DNA of 64,000 nt, taken from contig NTMA01000070.1 of the NCBI GenBank assembly GCA_002917075.1, positions 124,001 to 188,000 on the forward strand. The letters are read 5' to 3'. The DNA comes from Hawksworthiomyces lignivorus (Eukaryota > Ascomycota > Sordariomycetes > Ophiostomatales > Ophiostomataceae). Of this stretch, positions 1 to 10,888 are shown piece by piece. Under the pieces are notes generated by a model that worked only from the letters and a program-made list of their open reading frames with translations, was not told the origin of the DNA and did no database searches. Both the position numbers and the translations under genes were made by a program. Every line of letters begins with the position of its first letter. Positions within the stretch are counted from its first letter, which is position 1.

Positions 1-2571
1 TATTCTCAGCAGTGCTCGTACGAATATTTGTCTGTCGTGTGTATCTCGACCCCATATGTATTAGAGGATGTGCGCTCAGTCATAAGCTAAGTATGACATC
101 CCGTTTGGCCCTGCCTAGTCCTCCGTTATTTGCTGCACCCATGTGTTCTAGGGTCATGGTTCTTGTTAGTCTTTCTATCGATTGGCTAGGTGTTTCACTT
201 CAAGAGTTTTGCTTCGGGCGAAGAGGGTTACGGCCGAAATTTCTGAAGTATTGCGTAAGTATATGAAGAGACAAGAAGAAGAGAGGGAAAGGTGCACTCT
301 GGACGGACGTTTATACAAGTATCGAAGAAGATATCCAAAGAGAAACCGAAAGCCAGTCGGCGGCAGATGAAGCAAACTAGCATACATCCACCGCCAGTCG
401 TTGTGGATAGTAGCATATCCTTTGTAGCTCCTCTCTTTGCCGTATCTTGTCTATTTTAGTTCCAGGCTTTTTTCTTTGCTTTTTTGTTCGTTTCTTCTTT
501 CCTTGTCTTCCTCCTTATCTCTACTCACATCTTAACGTGGTAAACTCCAATCATTCGACATTTCATTGGCGATGCCACGCTATACTCCGTATGTCGTAGG
601 TTGAACTAAAACATGCTAACAAAGCCACATCGGTAACAGATCCATGGAAACACAGATACGTGTACTAGTACGTGGCTCATGAGAAAGCGTGTTCTAGAGT
701 CTTGGCAGCATGTGTGCAGGCTTATGTGTACATCGTACTTTCAAGGCTTTGTGTTGGGAGATGGTTCTAAAAAGGTATCGTCCCGTGAGGGACAATGGAG
801 AAGCCAACTCATCACAGACGACACACAGTGAATTCAGCCCACAACAGTTAGTCTACGACTAGGGGGGGGGGGGGGGTTATCCGCCACAAGGAGTTCTCGT
901 TCTTGGACCACTTGGCTGGTCTGTGGGCCAATCCTGAAACGCAGAGAACAGCGTGCTAGTGAGAAAGGAGGCATGACAGGGGAGTGCTCCGTACGCATTT
1001 GGCTGCTGAGTGCCCTGCTGGCCTTTCTTCTTTCCGCTCGGACTTTTCTTTGAAGGGAATACCGTTGGGCTCGGCCGTCACCGCCTGCGGGGACACAAAA
1101 CTTCCGCAAAGAAACTATCGTACAGGATACTGTGCAAGCCATGTGCTTACACCGATTAATAGCGGCGGTGCTTCGTTGGCGCTTTTTATCGCCAAAACAC
1201 ACTAGCAAACAGAGCGAATTCTGGCTGGCTACCTAGTTAAAGTGGATAAAGGCTTGGCCCAATAGCATCGGACTTTTCTCGCTTGGTGTTTGCACAGGGG
1301 CTGTTAAGAGACGTAAAGAAAAACAAAGAAAAAGAAAAAAGAAAAAAAAATTGAGTACAAAAAGTAGAGAAAGGATAATTAAGAGGGCAACAGGCAACAC
1401 AGACCCAACAGTCGCCTCCAACAGGCCAAGTTAGACTGCTCCTGATAGTGCTCGTTATCCACTATGAATTTGCTGTAGTATCAGCAAAATCAAATTTGCC
1501 TACTCCGTACAGGGTTAAATACTACGAAGGAAATAAAATCACTCGTACCGCACAGATCGGAGAAAGAAGGGACGAACCTGGGAAAGAGCAAACGGCCGAA
1601 AGCTGCCACTAACAGAAAGGGAAACAAACGGTCGGTGAATCCCCACCCCACTAGTCCCACGGTACCTGCGTCGTCTTTTTTCTTTGCCCCTGGCGCTATG
1701 TGGTGATACGCACTAGCGGTTATGTGCAGGCACAGCGACCCCCAAACAAGGCCCAACCTGTCCACCCTCTCACTCATGTTCTCAGAATCCATAATCCCTC
1801 GTCCAATTAACCGGGGAGGAAGAGGGGCATTGCGACCAAAAAAAGACCCAGGAAGGAGCAGGGAGCAGGATGCAGTCGTAGAGCAAAAATGGAAAAGTAC
1901 CTCAAAATTCGCAAGAATTCTACAAGGAATCCAGGTACACGCATGCATTCCTCTGGTCCACTCCTGCGCTCCTTCCTGTTCCTGTCGTACTGGTAAGACG
2001 CGACTACATCTCACTCCCTTTCTTTGTTCACTCCCTGCGGTCCTTGGCCATTTCTCTTGGCCTCCATTCTCACCTTTTGCCCTCTTTTTATTTTCTTCTG
2101 TCTTTTTTCTTTCTTTCTTTTTTTTTACCCTCTTCCTCTCTTTCACGCCACCCCAGCGGCTCCTTGTTTCCCATCCTTTCTTTTCCCCATATCCTGGTTT
2201 TCGTAAAACCTTTCCACTCTCTTCTTTTAAAAGCACACTTGGTCGCCAGCCTCGATCATTGTGTTCCATTTTCCTTCCTTTCTTCCCCCTCTCCTTCTTG
2301 TGTCTTTGGTCAGTTGTCCATCCCAACACTCCTTTCTTCAGAGATCCCAGCGTCAACAGTCAACATACGCATCACTCCTTCTGCGTCTTTGATAGACTGC
2401 GTTTCTCTATTTCGTTCTTTTTTTTCGACCCTGCTGTGCCAACATTGACTCTCATTCATTCTTGTGTGCTGTTCACGACTGGTTCACCTTTTGACAACTT
2501 CATCTCTTTTGAACTCTCGCCCTGTGGGTTAGCAAAGAGCAAACAACAAGGACGGAAACCTCTTCAGTCTG
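1..2571. other. Gene-free left end and upstream region of the GH128 gene
   Basis: No coding region is supported here. Open frames of 60 to 350 codons exist, but they are low-complexity, overlap each other on both strands and show no recognisable domain. The stretch holds a 15-G run (862-876) and two copies of the 9-mer TACTCCGTA (583-591 and 1501-1509). From about 2050 to 2450 the + strand is strongly C/T-rich, as in many fungal promoters and 5' leaders, which fits a role upstream of the gene at 2641. Confidence 0.6.
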
Positions 2572-2579
2572 TATATAAA
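2572..2579 (+). promoter_or_regulatory. Likely TATA box of the GH128 gene
   Basis: The sequence TATATAAA lies 62 bp before the ATG at 2641, downstream of a long pyrimidine-rich stretch. Spacing and sequence fit a fungal TATA element with a short 5' leader. This is inferred from sequence only. Confidence 0.5.
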
Positions 2580-2640
2580 CGCAAACAGCCACAACGTTTG
2601 TCTCGACGACTTCTTATCTATATCACCAGATTCTTTCAAA

Positions 2641-3924
2641 ATGCTCAACAGCAAGCAACTCGTCGCCCTCGTGGCTGCCCTCTTTGCCCAGGAGGCCATT
2701 GCCATGAACGCTCACCGCCATGCTCATGCCCAGTTTCACGCCAAGAAGGATGTCGTCTACGTCGATGACGTCGTCACTGTTACCGACTGGACCACGGTGA
2801 CCGTTTACGATGATGGTGCACCAATTCACACCACCAAGCCTAAGGCCATCTTCAAAGGTGGTGCCCACACCGAGGGCTACGCAAAGGCTACGACTACGAC
2901 CTCTTCTAAGAAGACATCGACGAAGACTACTTCGTCGTCGTCGACCTCAACGTCAAAGTCAAAGTCGACCACAGCACCGACGACGACGGCGCTGCCGACA
3001 ACGTCGACTACGCCTAAGCCTGCGCCTACCACTTTGACCACTTCCGTAGTCCGAGCTCCGTCTCCAAAGGCAACCACATCTACCACCGCTCCTAAGGTCG
3101 AAGTCCAGGCTCAGGTTGATACTACTACTGCTGTTGCAGCTGCCGCTACCCCGACTACCACTGCCCAGAAAGCTGCTACAACCCAGGCCTCGTCTTCCTC
3201 CAGTGGATCTTCCTCAGGTACTGGCAAACGTGGCTTGGCTTACAACGCTGGCAACCTCTTGGCTCCTTTCCTGGGCTCGGGTTCGAAGTGCACGTGGTCA
3301 TATAACTGGGGCCAACAAGCCGACTCTTCTGCACCTAGTAGCTTGGAGTTTGTGCCGATGCTTTGGGGACCTACGCATGCTGACGGTTGGAGCTCCAACG
3401 CCGAGGCTGCCATCGCCAACGGTGCCAAGAATTTCCTCAGCTTCAACGAGTGTGACAATGCTGGCCAGTGCAACCTGGATCCTGCCAGCGCTGCTGCTGC
3501 TCACAAGCAGTACATGAACCCTTACTCTGGCCGTGTCCGCATCGGCACCCCTGCTATCACCAACAGCCAGAGCGCTGGCGAGGGTGTGTCGTGGCTGACC
3601 AGCTTTTTGTCTGCTTGCGGCGGCAACTGTGCTTATGACTTCTGCGCTGCCCACTGGTACAACGGCCCGGATACAAGCGATTTCCTCAACCACCTGGTTG
3701 ATGTGCACAATGCTTGCGGTAAGCCTGTGTGGATTACCGAATTTGCTCCTACCGGCAGTGATGACCAGATCAGCGCTTTCCTGGAGACTGTCATGGAACA
3801 GCTCGACACCAATCCCACGTACTCGTTCGTTGAGCGCTACTCGTACTTCATGGCTGCCACAGGCTCGCTTCTCTCGGGCACCTCCTCTCTGAGCTCGTAT
3901 GGTAACACCTACGCCTACAACTAA
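2641..3924 (+). CDS. Secreted GH128 (Asl1-like) glucanase with Ser/Thr-rich linker
   Basis: An intronless gene of 427 codons. Residues 1-21 form a signal peptide. A short His-rich and Val/Thr-rich segment follows, then a Ser/Thr/Lys/Pro-rich, presumably O-mannosylated linker (about residues 80-195). A dibasic KR at 196-197 (possible Kex2 site) comes directly before the catalytic domain (about 197-427). That domain begins GLAYN and carries the two conserved acidic sites of the family: NEC with Glu270 (acid/base) and WITEFAP with Glu367 (nucleophile). GH128 enzymes of fungi act on beta-1,3-glucan, and fission yeast Asl1 is a wall-associated member. The role in wall remodelling is inferred. A TATA box and C/T-rich leader suggest strong expression. 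The ATG is preceded by AAA, a good fungal start context. Confidence 0.9.
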   Translation: MLNSKQLVALVAALFAQEAIAMNAHRHAHAQFHAKKDVVYVDDVVTVTDWTTVTVYDDGAPIHTTKPKAIFKGGAHTEGYAKATTTTSSKKTSTKTTSSSSTSTSKSKSTTAPTTTALPTTSTTPKPAPTTLTTSVVRAPSPKATTSTTAPKVEVQAQVDTTTAVAAAATPTTTAQKAATTQASSSSSGSSSGTGKRGLAYNAGNLLAPFLGSGSKCTWSYNWGQQADSSAPSSLEFVPMLWGPTHADGWSSNAEAAIANGAKNFLSFNECDNAGQCNLDPASAAAAHKQYMNPYSGRVRIGTPAITNSQSAGEGVSWLTSFLSACGGNCAYDFCAAHWYNGPDTSDFLNHLVDVHNACGKPVWITEFAPTGSDDQISAFLETVMEQLDTNPTYSFVERYSYFMAATGSLLSGTSSLSSYGNTYAYN

Positions 3925-4806
3925 ACCAGTCCATCTTGCGGCAAGGCATGAATCCCCAATTTTCTTTCAAATCGCAACAAGGGTTTCGGCATAAACGGAC
4001 GCAGGTCGACGGGGATTGCCCTGGGAATGATCTTTTGACACCCTTATTCCATTCCATTCGCTGTATTAAAAAACTTCAGGAACTGGATTTTTCTTTCATC
4101 TGTCACTCTTTATTTCAATTCTATATCAAACCTCCGTTCCAATTCTTGTGAATGAAACACGAGGCTTCGTAACTTTTTTTTTTCCATTTTTTTCAATTCT
4201 ACTGTACATATTTCAATCAACTGAGGTTGGATTTTTTTAACCCGAAATCACAATTTTGTCATTTTGCATTGGCTCAGTGGAAAATAGAAGAGCCTACCTG
4301 TATAGTAAAGAATAAAGGACTGGGATTATAAACAATACATACATGCAAAGCATTTAAATGGTTGTGCTGCTAAGATCGGATGGTATAATTCGCAGTTTCC
4401 TCATTACTTAAAGCTTCTAGCATCATCTAAAAGAGGCATAAAGCACCAGTAACTAGAAGATATCGCTCATAGTTTCCGACAGCCTGAAACGGAAAACCAA
4501 GGCACAATTGAACAAAGTAATGTATGAAGGGGCATTCAGATCATTCTGGAATTGAATGATGCGTTCAATCTTAGACAAATGCAGGGAATAGCGATATTTG
4601 TAGAAAAAAGGGCGACTTTTTCTACCCGTCTAATTTCCTTGTTTTCCACTGTCTGCATGCTAGTATGTGTAAATAAGAATACACAGGAAGAAACGACAGC
4701 ACGTATTGAAAGCAAGCCGGTCTTTTCTCGTAGATTCAATCAAACATTGCATTTATCGCATCTCGTTTGAGGAGGCGTCAAGGCCTCTTTTAATCACTGT
4801 AACCGA
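3925..4806. other. Convergent 3' region between GH128 and aldo-keto reductase genes
   Basis: An A/T-rich stretch between two tail-to-tail genes. It holds T-runs and ATAAA/TATA-like signals typical of fungal 3' ends. Nothing coding is supported. Confidence 0.5.
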
Positions 4807-5829
4807 TCACTCTGTGTCCCCGATCAAGCAACGAAATTCGGCCACAGCAGCCTGCCATGCTGCATTTCCTGGCTCTCCCGCTTGGCCCCATGCTTCCACC
4901 TGTGCCAGGCCAGCTAGATCAGCCGCCATGTGATTTTCTGAGGTCGTGCCGTCTAAGACCACTATGGGGCACATCCCGTATTCGGGTCTACCGTCACCGA
5001 GACCTAGCACCACTAGGCTGTAAAAAGCCACCTCTGGTGAGACGTGTGCGCCAGCAGCCACCGCCAGCACCGAGGGCGCCTGCTTCAGCAGATCCCGATT
5101 AGCCGTCAACGTCCAGAACGACTGGTAGACGATTCGCCGGTCGGGGTGGCCGCAGTAGCGGCGGAGCGCAACATCGTGCGGATCTGGCGCGTGCCGATGC
5201 CGGTGGAACCGGTTCTGCACCACCACCGGTACGAGCCTGGCTGCTGCGTCTGCTGCGCCGTCGCCTGAATTCTTGGACGCCACCTCGTGGGCAACGTCTA
5301 CGACCTCCCGCAGGTCGTTCAGGGATACGTTGCTAACACCTAGGGTGCGGATCTGGCCGGGCACGAATGCCTGCAGCGCCGTCCACACTGCCACGGTGTC
5401 CGCGCGCCGCGGCAGCGGGGAGTGCAGCACCAGGCAGTCGATGTATGGCGGGTCTGCGCTGCCAAAGGTGAAGTTGCGGAGCGAGGACTCTACCGACGCG
5501 CGCACCTGCTCGGCCAGTGGCGCCGCTGGGTCGTACGGCGGCGCGTTCGGCCCGTCTCGGTCCTGGCCGCCGATGGGCGTGTACTTGGTCTGGATGTAGA
5601 GGTCGCCGCGAGACGCCACCACGCCGTCGGCCAGCGCGCGCCGCATGCCCTCCGCAACGAGGTCTTCGCGGTAGTGGCGCGGCTGAGCCGCAGTGTCGAC
5701 GCCCCGAAAGCCGGCAGCCAGGGCTTGGTACACGAGGTCGGCAGTCCGCTCCTTCTTCCAGGCGGTGCCGTAGACGAGGCGGGGTATGCGCGTGCGGCCG
5801 CCGCGCGTGCGGACGAGGGAGGCTGTCAT
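4807..5829 (-). CDS. Aldo-keto reductase (NADPH-dependent)
   Basis: An intronless gene of 340 residues counted from the first true ATG at 5829; an open frame continues upstream only through a TTG. It is a TIM-barrel AKR. The start is a beta-strand region with LVYGTAWK. The catalytic tetrad is visible: Asp45 in GVDTAAQP, Tyr53 in RHY, Lys82 in QTKY and His136 in LVLHSP. GVSN follows at the next core strand. The variant DTAAQPRHY, with the Tyr further from the Asp than in classical AKRs, is common in fungal 2,5-diketogluconate/xylose-reductase-like paralogues. The substrate cannot be told from sequence. It is divergent from the dehydrogenase gene at 6708, with about 0.9 kb between the starts. 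The C-terminal third is Ala/Gly-rich and less conserved. Confidence 0.85.
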   Translation of the reverse strand: MTASLVRTRGGRTRIPRLVYGTAWKKERTADLVYQALAAGFRGVDTAAQPRHYREDLVAEGMRRALADGVVASRGDLYIQTKYTPIGGQDRDGPNAPPYDPAAPLAEQVRASVESSLRNFTFGSADPPYIDCLVLHSPLPRRADTVAVWTALQAFVPGQIRTLGVSNVSLNDLREVVDVAHEVASKNSGDGAADAAARLVPVVVQNRFHRHRHAPDPHDVALRRYCGHPDRRIVYQSFWTLTANRDLLKQAPSVLAVAAGAHVSPEVAFYSLVVLGLGDGRPEYGMCPIVVLDGTTSENHMAADLAGLAQVEAWGQAGEPGNAAWQAAVAEFRCLIGDTE

Positions 5830-6707
5830 CGGGGACAAGTGGAGGAAAAAAAAGAGCTGCTGTGGGGCTGTGGACTTTATATTTTCAAAGTGTGTGGAGA
5901 TCAGCTTGTGAGAGAAAGGAGCAAGAAGAGAGACGGCACGTGAATTGCAAACGAGGCATCGGAGCTAAGCTCTCGGAGCCGTAGTTCGTGATTTCGGTAT
6001 GGTCGTACGGCATCAGTCTTGGCCCAGTCAGTATGATTGGCCAGAGGGTGATACTTCCGAAAGTCCTGTCTTCATCGTCGATACTCCGTATTCGCTGCTT
6101 CCTTCTCACAGGCCGCATGTCAGCCGGCGTTTTGTAGGAGATAAGAGAGCAGGATTCTCTGCATCAATGTCGGTTCAGCACAGTCCGAGAGTGGGTAAGC
6201 ACATTTCGCCTAGAGAGCCTACTCCGGCAAAAGCTGTTCTAATAGCGCGGGTGACGTCAAGTTCACTGGCGGCAACGGATCTATCGCGGGGTTGCGCAAC
6301 GTCTAGCGCGAGCATGCGAAGTACGAAGCGACAACAGCAAAGAAATCGAAGGAAGAGAGAGAGTGGGCCAGCCACGAGAACGGAAACACCTCTTTGGGAA
6401 GTTGCGCATTTAGGCAATTTTCACGTTGCAGTCTAGCAGAATCTATACAAAAAACAAGAGGTATTTAAAAGTTTGAGAATTCATCGAACGGTCGGCGGGA
6501 CACCTCTCTCTGCTTCTTTCTGAAACACCCCTCACCGCAAGACAGAGCAGCTAGCATCTCGCCACACTATCATTAGATCCAAGTCGTCTGGTAGAGCATA
6601 AGGCAACCTGGTCTTATTTTTTGACGGAGAAGACAGGGCTAATTGCGATTGTAACTGCAACTTCAGTCAATGATATCTAGAACCCGCCATTTTAATCGTC
6701 ATCCATC
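5830..6707. promoter_or_regulatory. Divergent intergenic promoter region between AKR and Gfo/Idh/MocA genes
   Basis: About 880 bp between two head-to-head redox enzyme genes. On the minus strand TATAAAG (5875-5881) sits about 46 bp before the AKR start. On the plus strand TATTTAAA (6462-6469) is a weaker candidate for the dehydrogenase gene. The stretch contains one copy of TACTCCGTA (6082-6090). Shared regulation is possible but only inferred from the arrangement. Confidence 0.45.
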
Positions 6708-8016
6708 ATGGCATCGACTCCTTACGCAGTAAAGTGGGGTATCCTGGCCACGGGCGGCATCGCCAGAAGTAAGCAGGCTGACCCTTAATGGCGAGCTGGA
6801 AATACGAGAAGCACGAGCTGGCTGTGCTAACCTATCCCAAGCCTTCTCTAAGGACTTGCTCGCTGATCCTACTGCTCGAGGTGTCCACGATGTCCACCAT
6901 GAGATCGTTGCCGCCGCGTCGTCGACGTCTCGGGAGCGCGCTGCTGAGTTCCTCAAGGCAGTTGGCGCAGGGGCCGATGCTAAAGCCTACGGGTCATATG
7001 CAGAGCTCGTCGCCGACCCCAACGTTGATATCATCTATGTTGCGACCCCCCACAGCCACCACTTCCAGAACGTCATGCTGGCCCTCGAAGGCAACAAGCC
7101 TGTGCTGTGCGAGAAAGCCTTCACGGTGACAGCCGCCCAGGCGCGCAAGCTTGTGGAGACGGCGCGCTCCAAGAATCTGTTCCTTATGGAGGCCGTGTGG
7201 ACGCGCTATTTCCCACTCAGCATCCAGATCCGCGACCTCGTGAAGTCGGGCGCCATTGGCACAGTGTACCGCGTTGTGGCCGATAATTCGCTCAACAAGA
7301 ACAAAGACAACAGCGCAGCGGCGGAGATCGACTTTGACGACGGCCACCGCATGGTCAATCCAGACCTGGCTGGCGGTGCATTGCTGGATCTGGGCATCTA
7401 CTCGCTCACGTGGCTCTTCCAGATTCTGTACCACCTGCAGGACCCGGACCAGGCCAGCCAGAAGAAAGAGGCGCCCCAGGTTGTGGCTGCTATCAACAAG
7501 TACCCGCGAACGGGTGCCGATGAGTCTACCTCGATCATTCTGCAGTTTCCCAAGCACCGCAGCCAGGGCATCGCCCTGACGTCGCTACGCGTCCAGACTG
7601 GCGTCAACTACAACAGCCCGAGCGCGCCCGCTATTCAGATCCAGGGCTCCGCCGGCGAGATCCAGGTCACGGGCCCCGCCTTCAAGCCTCTAAAGTACAA
7701 AGTCGTAAAGAGGATATCTGAAGAAGACGACAGAAATGGCGTCCAGCCCGAAGTTAAAGTGGTCGAGTGTCCCATTCCCCGTGATGAGCGCCCCGGCGCT
7801 ACCTGGGCGGGACACGGCATGTTCTGGGAGGCTGATGAGGCCGCAAGATGCTTGCGGGACGGCAAGAAGGAGAGTGCTACGCTGCCGCTAGAAGAGAGCA
7901 TCGTGATCATGGAGACAATGGAGGAGGCATTGCGGCAGGGAGGCGTCGTATACCCGGAGCTGATCACGACGGATGTTTACGACAAGAACAGCCCTCTGAA
8001 TACAGGCAAAGCTTGA
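6708..8016 (+). CDS. Gfo/Idh/MocA oxidoreductase, dimeric dihydrodiol dehydrogenase-like
   Basis: Two exons, 6708-6768 and 6842-8016, separated by a 73-nt intron (GTAAGC..AAG with GCTAAC branch). Together they encode 411 residues. The first exon gives MASTPYAVKWGILATGGIAR with the NAD(P)-binding GxLATGGIA turn, and splicing restores TFSKDLL straight after it. Further family marks are VATPHSHH, the catalytic-site EKAFTV (the usual EKP appears as EKA, as is frequent in this subgroup), EAVWTRYFP and LDLGIYSLTW. Fungal relatives are usually annotated as D-xylose 1-dehydrogenase (NADP+) or trans-1,2-dihydrobenzene-1,2-diol dehydrogenase. The real substrate is unknown. It is divergently paired with the AKR gene on its left. 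Confidence 0.88.
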
Positions 8017-9811
8017 TGAGTTGGAAGTTTCATATCAGTAGATTGCCGATTTGAAAAGTCATGATACAGATGATGTGTTCTATATGACGACCAATTTGAC
8101 AAATATATACGGCATTGTCAATGCGAAAGAAGATGAATTAACCAGGAAAATCTAGCGTAGATAGAACTCTTCGTAGCGGTTTGAGGAAGTGGGAACTATG
8201 GGAGAATAGGGCACACCTCTCCGAGAACTGATTTTTGCCATGACGCGAGAGTAACGGTATCAAACAAGAAGAAAATAAAGCCACGAAACGATCCGGATGG
8301 CATTGTGCAGCGAGGAAAGACAATGGCATTGTTCTTTTCCTGCTTATATTATAAGAATACGGCAGTCAACTTTAGCATTTATTCCCTGGTTTCTGGAACC
8401 AGCCCAGGGAACCTAGCAAATAGACTGGAGCGAGACCCGAAATACATGTGAAAAGATATGGATGTGTCGTCGGGATTTCATGCATGGAATCCTTCTGTCG
8501 TGTTTCCGTGGACCTAAGCGATTCGAAAGAGCAAGCGTGTGGTGCTTTTACCAGCCAATGGCTCACCCCCCCCCCCCCCCCCCCCCCCCCCCAAGCCTTT
8601 TCATCCTTTCCCTTACCCGTAAAACGAACCGCAAAGCCATCATTTCTGGTTTCCCTTTATCTGCAATAACAAAAAATTAAGGAGAAGCGAATAAATGGCG
8701 GGGCATCTCATCTTCCACAAAAGATACCGTCGGGTGGCACAGCTGCGGCAAGAAGCGAGCCGTTTCAATGGGAACCAGTTTTCAATTCCAGGCTCAATTC
8801 TCGTTCCCCTTTCCTATTTTTCCTGCTGTTTCTCCATGCCCACAAAAAGGAGCAAAAGTGGGTCGAATCTGAACATCACGTCCTCAATCTAGAGCGGAGG
8901 GGAAAGAAACAATCTTCATAATGTCGGTTCATATCCTTTCTTCCCAATTATTTTTAACTTTCCTCAAAGAAACAGACCAGCATGGATTCTGTGCTATAGG
9001 GCATGGGGCAAACAGCCTTTTGCAGAATGGAGCTTTTGCGGCTTTGTAGCAGCACATCCAGCTGTGGTCCTGGTTCAGATTCCGAGATTTTTATACCCCA
9101 GTATGGGGAAATCCCAAACAGGCAAGCTATGGCAGATACTTCGTTTAGAAGAAAGCGCGTGCTGCAGCAATTACTGCTGCCCATGTGGCACAGTGGAGCT
9201 AATGTGGATTTTGCCCTGATCTTGAAAAGATCGAGGTATTATTGAAAATCTGTATGTGGTAGTATGTAGTACTGGCGAAAACGTTTGGTTGGGAAATTGG
9301 GGAACTAGCAACTGCTGTAACTAGTCCCTGGAACATCTACCGGGCGTACCACACAAATGTATGTACGTAAGTCCACAGAAAGCCCACAGCGGAAAAATAT
9401 GCTTATACTAACCCCACTTTTCATGGGTAAAAATATTGCGTGCAAAAAGTTCATTTCTTCAACTCTCTTTTAACGACAGCCTGTACGGAGTACACGGGCC
9501 ACTCAACTGGCAAGTAGTGCTGCTGCTGCTTTACCACCCCTATGATACTGTATCAGGTCGTTATGACTGTAGGCTTGCTTTACAGATTTTGGATTTATGT
9601 TTTTTTTTTTTTTTTCTAACGCTTCTCAAGGCGTCTCACTATATGCCGCTTGACTCTTTTTTGCGTCTGCGTCCATTTCCTTGTCCTCTGCCCCTCGTCT
9701 GTTGCATAACAATAATCGCATAGACTTCGCGCCAACCAAGAGTAACAAGGGGGTCGAGAGGAGGGTCTGAAGACCTAGATAGATAGTTACTCCTTTCTAA
9801 TTTCAAGTGGC
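8017..9811. other. Intergenic, no gene seen; contains a 27-C run
   Basis: Nothing coding can be supported over about 1.8 kb. It contains a homopolymer of 27 C residues (8566-8592), a 15-T stretch near 9600 and one TACGGAGTA copy (9484-9492). The last 200 bp presumably hold the promoter of the methyltransferase gene. Confidence 0.55.
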
Positions 9812-10888
9812 ATGGGTGATCAGGCAGCAAGCGAACGGCAGCGGCAGCAAACTGGTGAATGGGAGAGGAGCCGACATACCGACAATGACTCCCGAAGGGC
9901 TGATCCCGAAACACAAACTCACATCAGCAGCAGCATCAATGATGAGAGCAGACGACAGGAACAAAACCCAAAAGATCTGATCCTAGATGGGAATAGCCGC
10001 CAAGCTTCTGACTACGAGCAGACTCATGTCCATGCTGTCTACGACGCCATTGCTGATCATTTTTCAGCAACACGGTATGCACCTTGGCCGTTAGTGAGCC
10101 GCTTTCTCCAGGCACAACCGACCGGCTCTGTAGGCCTCGATGTTGGCTGTGGCAACGGCAAGTATCTGACGCCGGCAGCTGTGGGGGCCAGTGACGATTC
10201 TGCTGCTGCAAATCCGCTCTTCATTCTCGGAAGCGACCGCAGCGCCGCTCTGGCGCAGCTGGCGTATTCGAAGCATGGCCACCACCGCCTGGGCGCCGAC
10301 GTCGTGCTGGCAGACTCGCTGGCGCTGCCGTTTCGCGACGCGTGTGCCGACTTCGTCATCTGCATAGCGGTCGTGCACCACCTCTCGACGCGGGCGCGGC
10401 GGCAGGCAGCGGTGAGCGCGCTGCTGCGATGTGTACGTCGGACAGCTCCACGGCAGCCGCCAGGTGGGGAATTCGAGGCAAAAGAAGCGGCAGTGGCAGC
10501 AGAAAAGCAGGCAGAAGATGAGTCTATCGACCAGTCATCGTCGGCTTCACCATCGTCGTCGACGCCAGCAGCCGGCCGCGTGCTCTTGTATGTGTGGGCG
10601 CTGGAACAGGCGTCCAGCCGGCGCGGGTGGTCCGCCGGAGGAGAGCAGGATCTGCTAGTACCATGGGTGAAGACGACAAAAAAGAAAAAAAAAGAACAGA
10701 AACTAGAAGAGAGCGGCAGGGAAGATGCTGACAAAACCAACCAAGCCGATACTCCTTCCACCTTCCACCGTTATTATCACCTCTATCGGAAGGGTGAGCT
10801 GGAAGAGGACGTGGCGGCGGCAGGCGGCCGAGTGATATCACAAGGGTACGAAAAAGACAACTGGTGGGTAATTGCAGATCCCGTATAG
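9812..10888 (+). CDS. TRM9: Trm9-like tRNA wobble-uridine (mcm5U34) methyltransferase
   Basis: An intronless gene of 358 residues. Residues 1-70 are a hydrophilic, probably disordered leader. The class I SAM-methyltransferase core starts near residue 70 with the Trm9/ALKBH8 hallmark around HVHAVYDAIADHFSATR. Motif I follows (GLDVGCGNGKYL), then a post-I acidic segment (GSDRS), DSLALPFRD, and CIAVVHHLST. The C-terminus (FHRYYHLYRKGELE ... GYEKDNWW) is typical of the family. The known role of Trm9 with Trm112 is to methylate cm5U34 in tRNA-Arg and tRNA-Glu. Between the core and C-terminus lies a Lys/Glu-rich insert (about residues 285-310) after LLVPWVKT, as in other filamentous fungi. Upstream in-frame ATGs were not seen. 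The gene is tail-to-tail with the Myb gene. Confidence 0.88.
   Translation: MGDQAASERQRQQTGEWERSRHTDNDSRRADPETQTHISSSINDESRRQEQNPKDLILDGNSRQASDYEQTHVHAVYDAIADHFSATRYAPWPLVSRFLQAQPTGSVGLDVGCGNGKYLTPAAVGASDDSAAANPLFILGSDRSAALAQLAYSKHGHHRLGADVVLADSLALPFRDACADFVICIAVVHHLSTRARRQAAVSALLRCVRRTAPRQPPGGEFEAKEAAVAAEKQAEDESIDQSSSASPSSSTPAAGRVLLYVWALEQASSRRGWSAGGEQDLLVPWVKTTKKKKKEQKLEESGREDADKTNQADTPSTFHRYYHLYRKGELEEDVAAAGGRVISQGYEKDNWWVIADPV

Noticed and set aside
1490..2356. 288-codon minus-strand open frame
   Set aside because: It is the reverse side of a C/T-rich promoter stretch, giving a Lys/Arg/Glu/Gly-rich sequence without domain, and it overlaps a long + frame of equal quality.
1722..2768. 348-codon plus-strand open frame overlapping the GH128 start
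   Set aside because: Phe/Leu/Ser-rich translation of pyrimidine tracts; it runs into the GH128 gene in a wrong frame and contains the likely TATA box.
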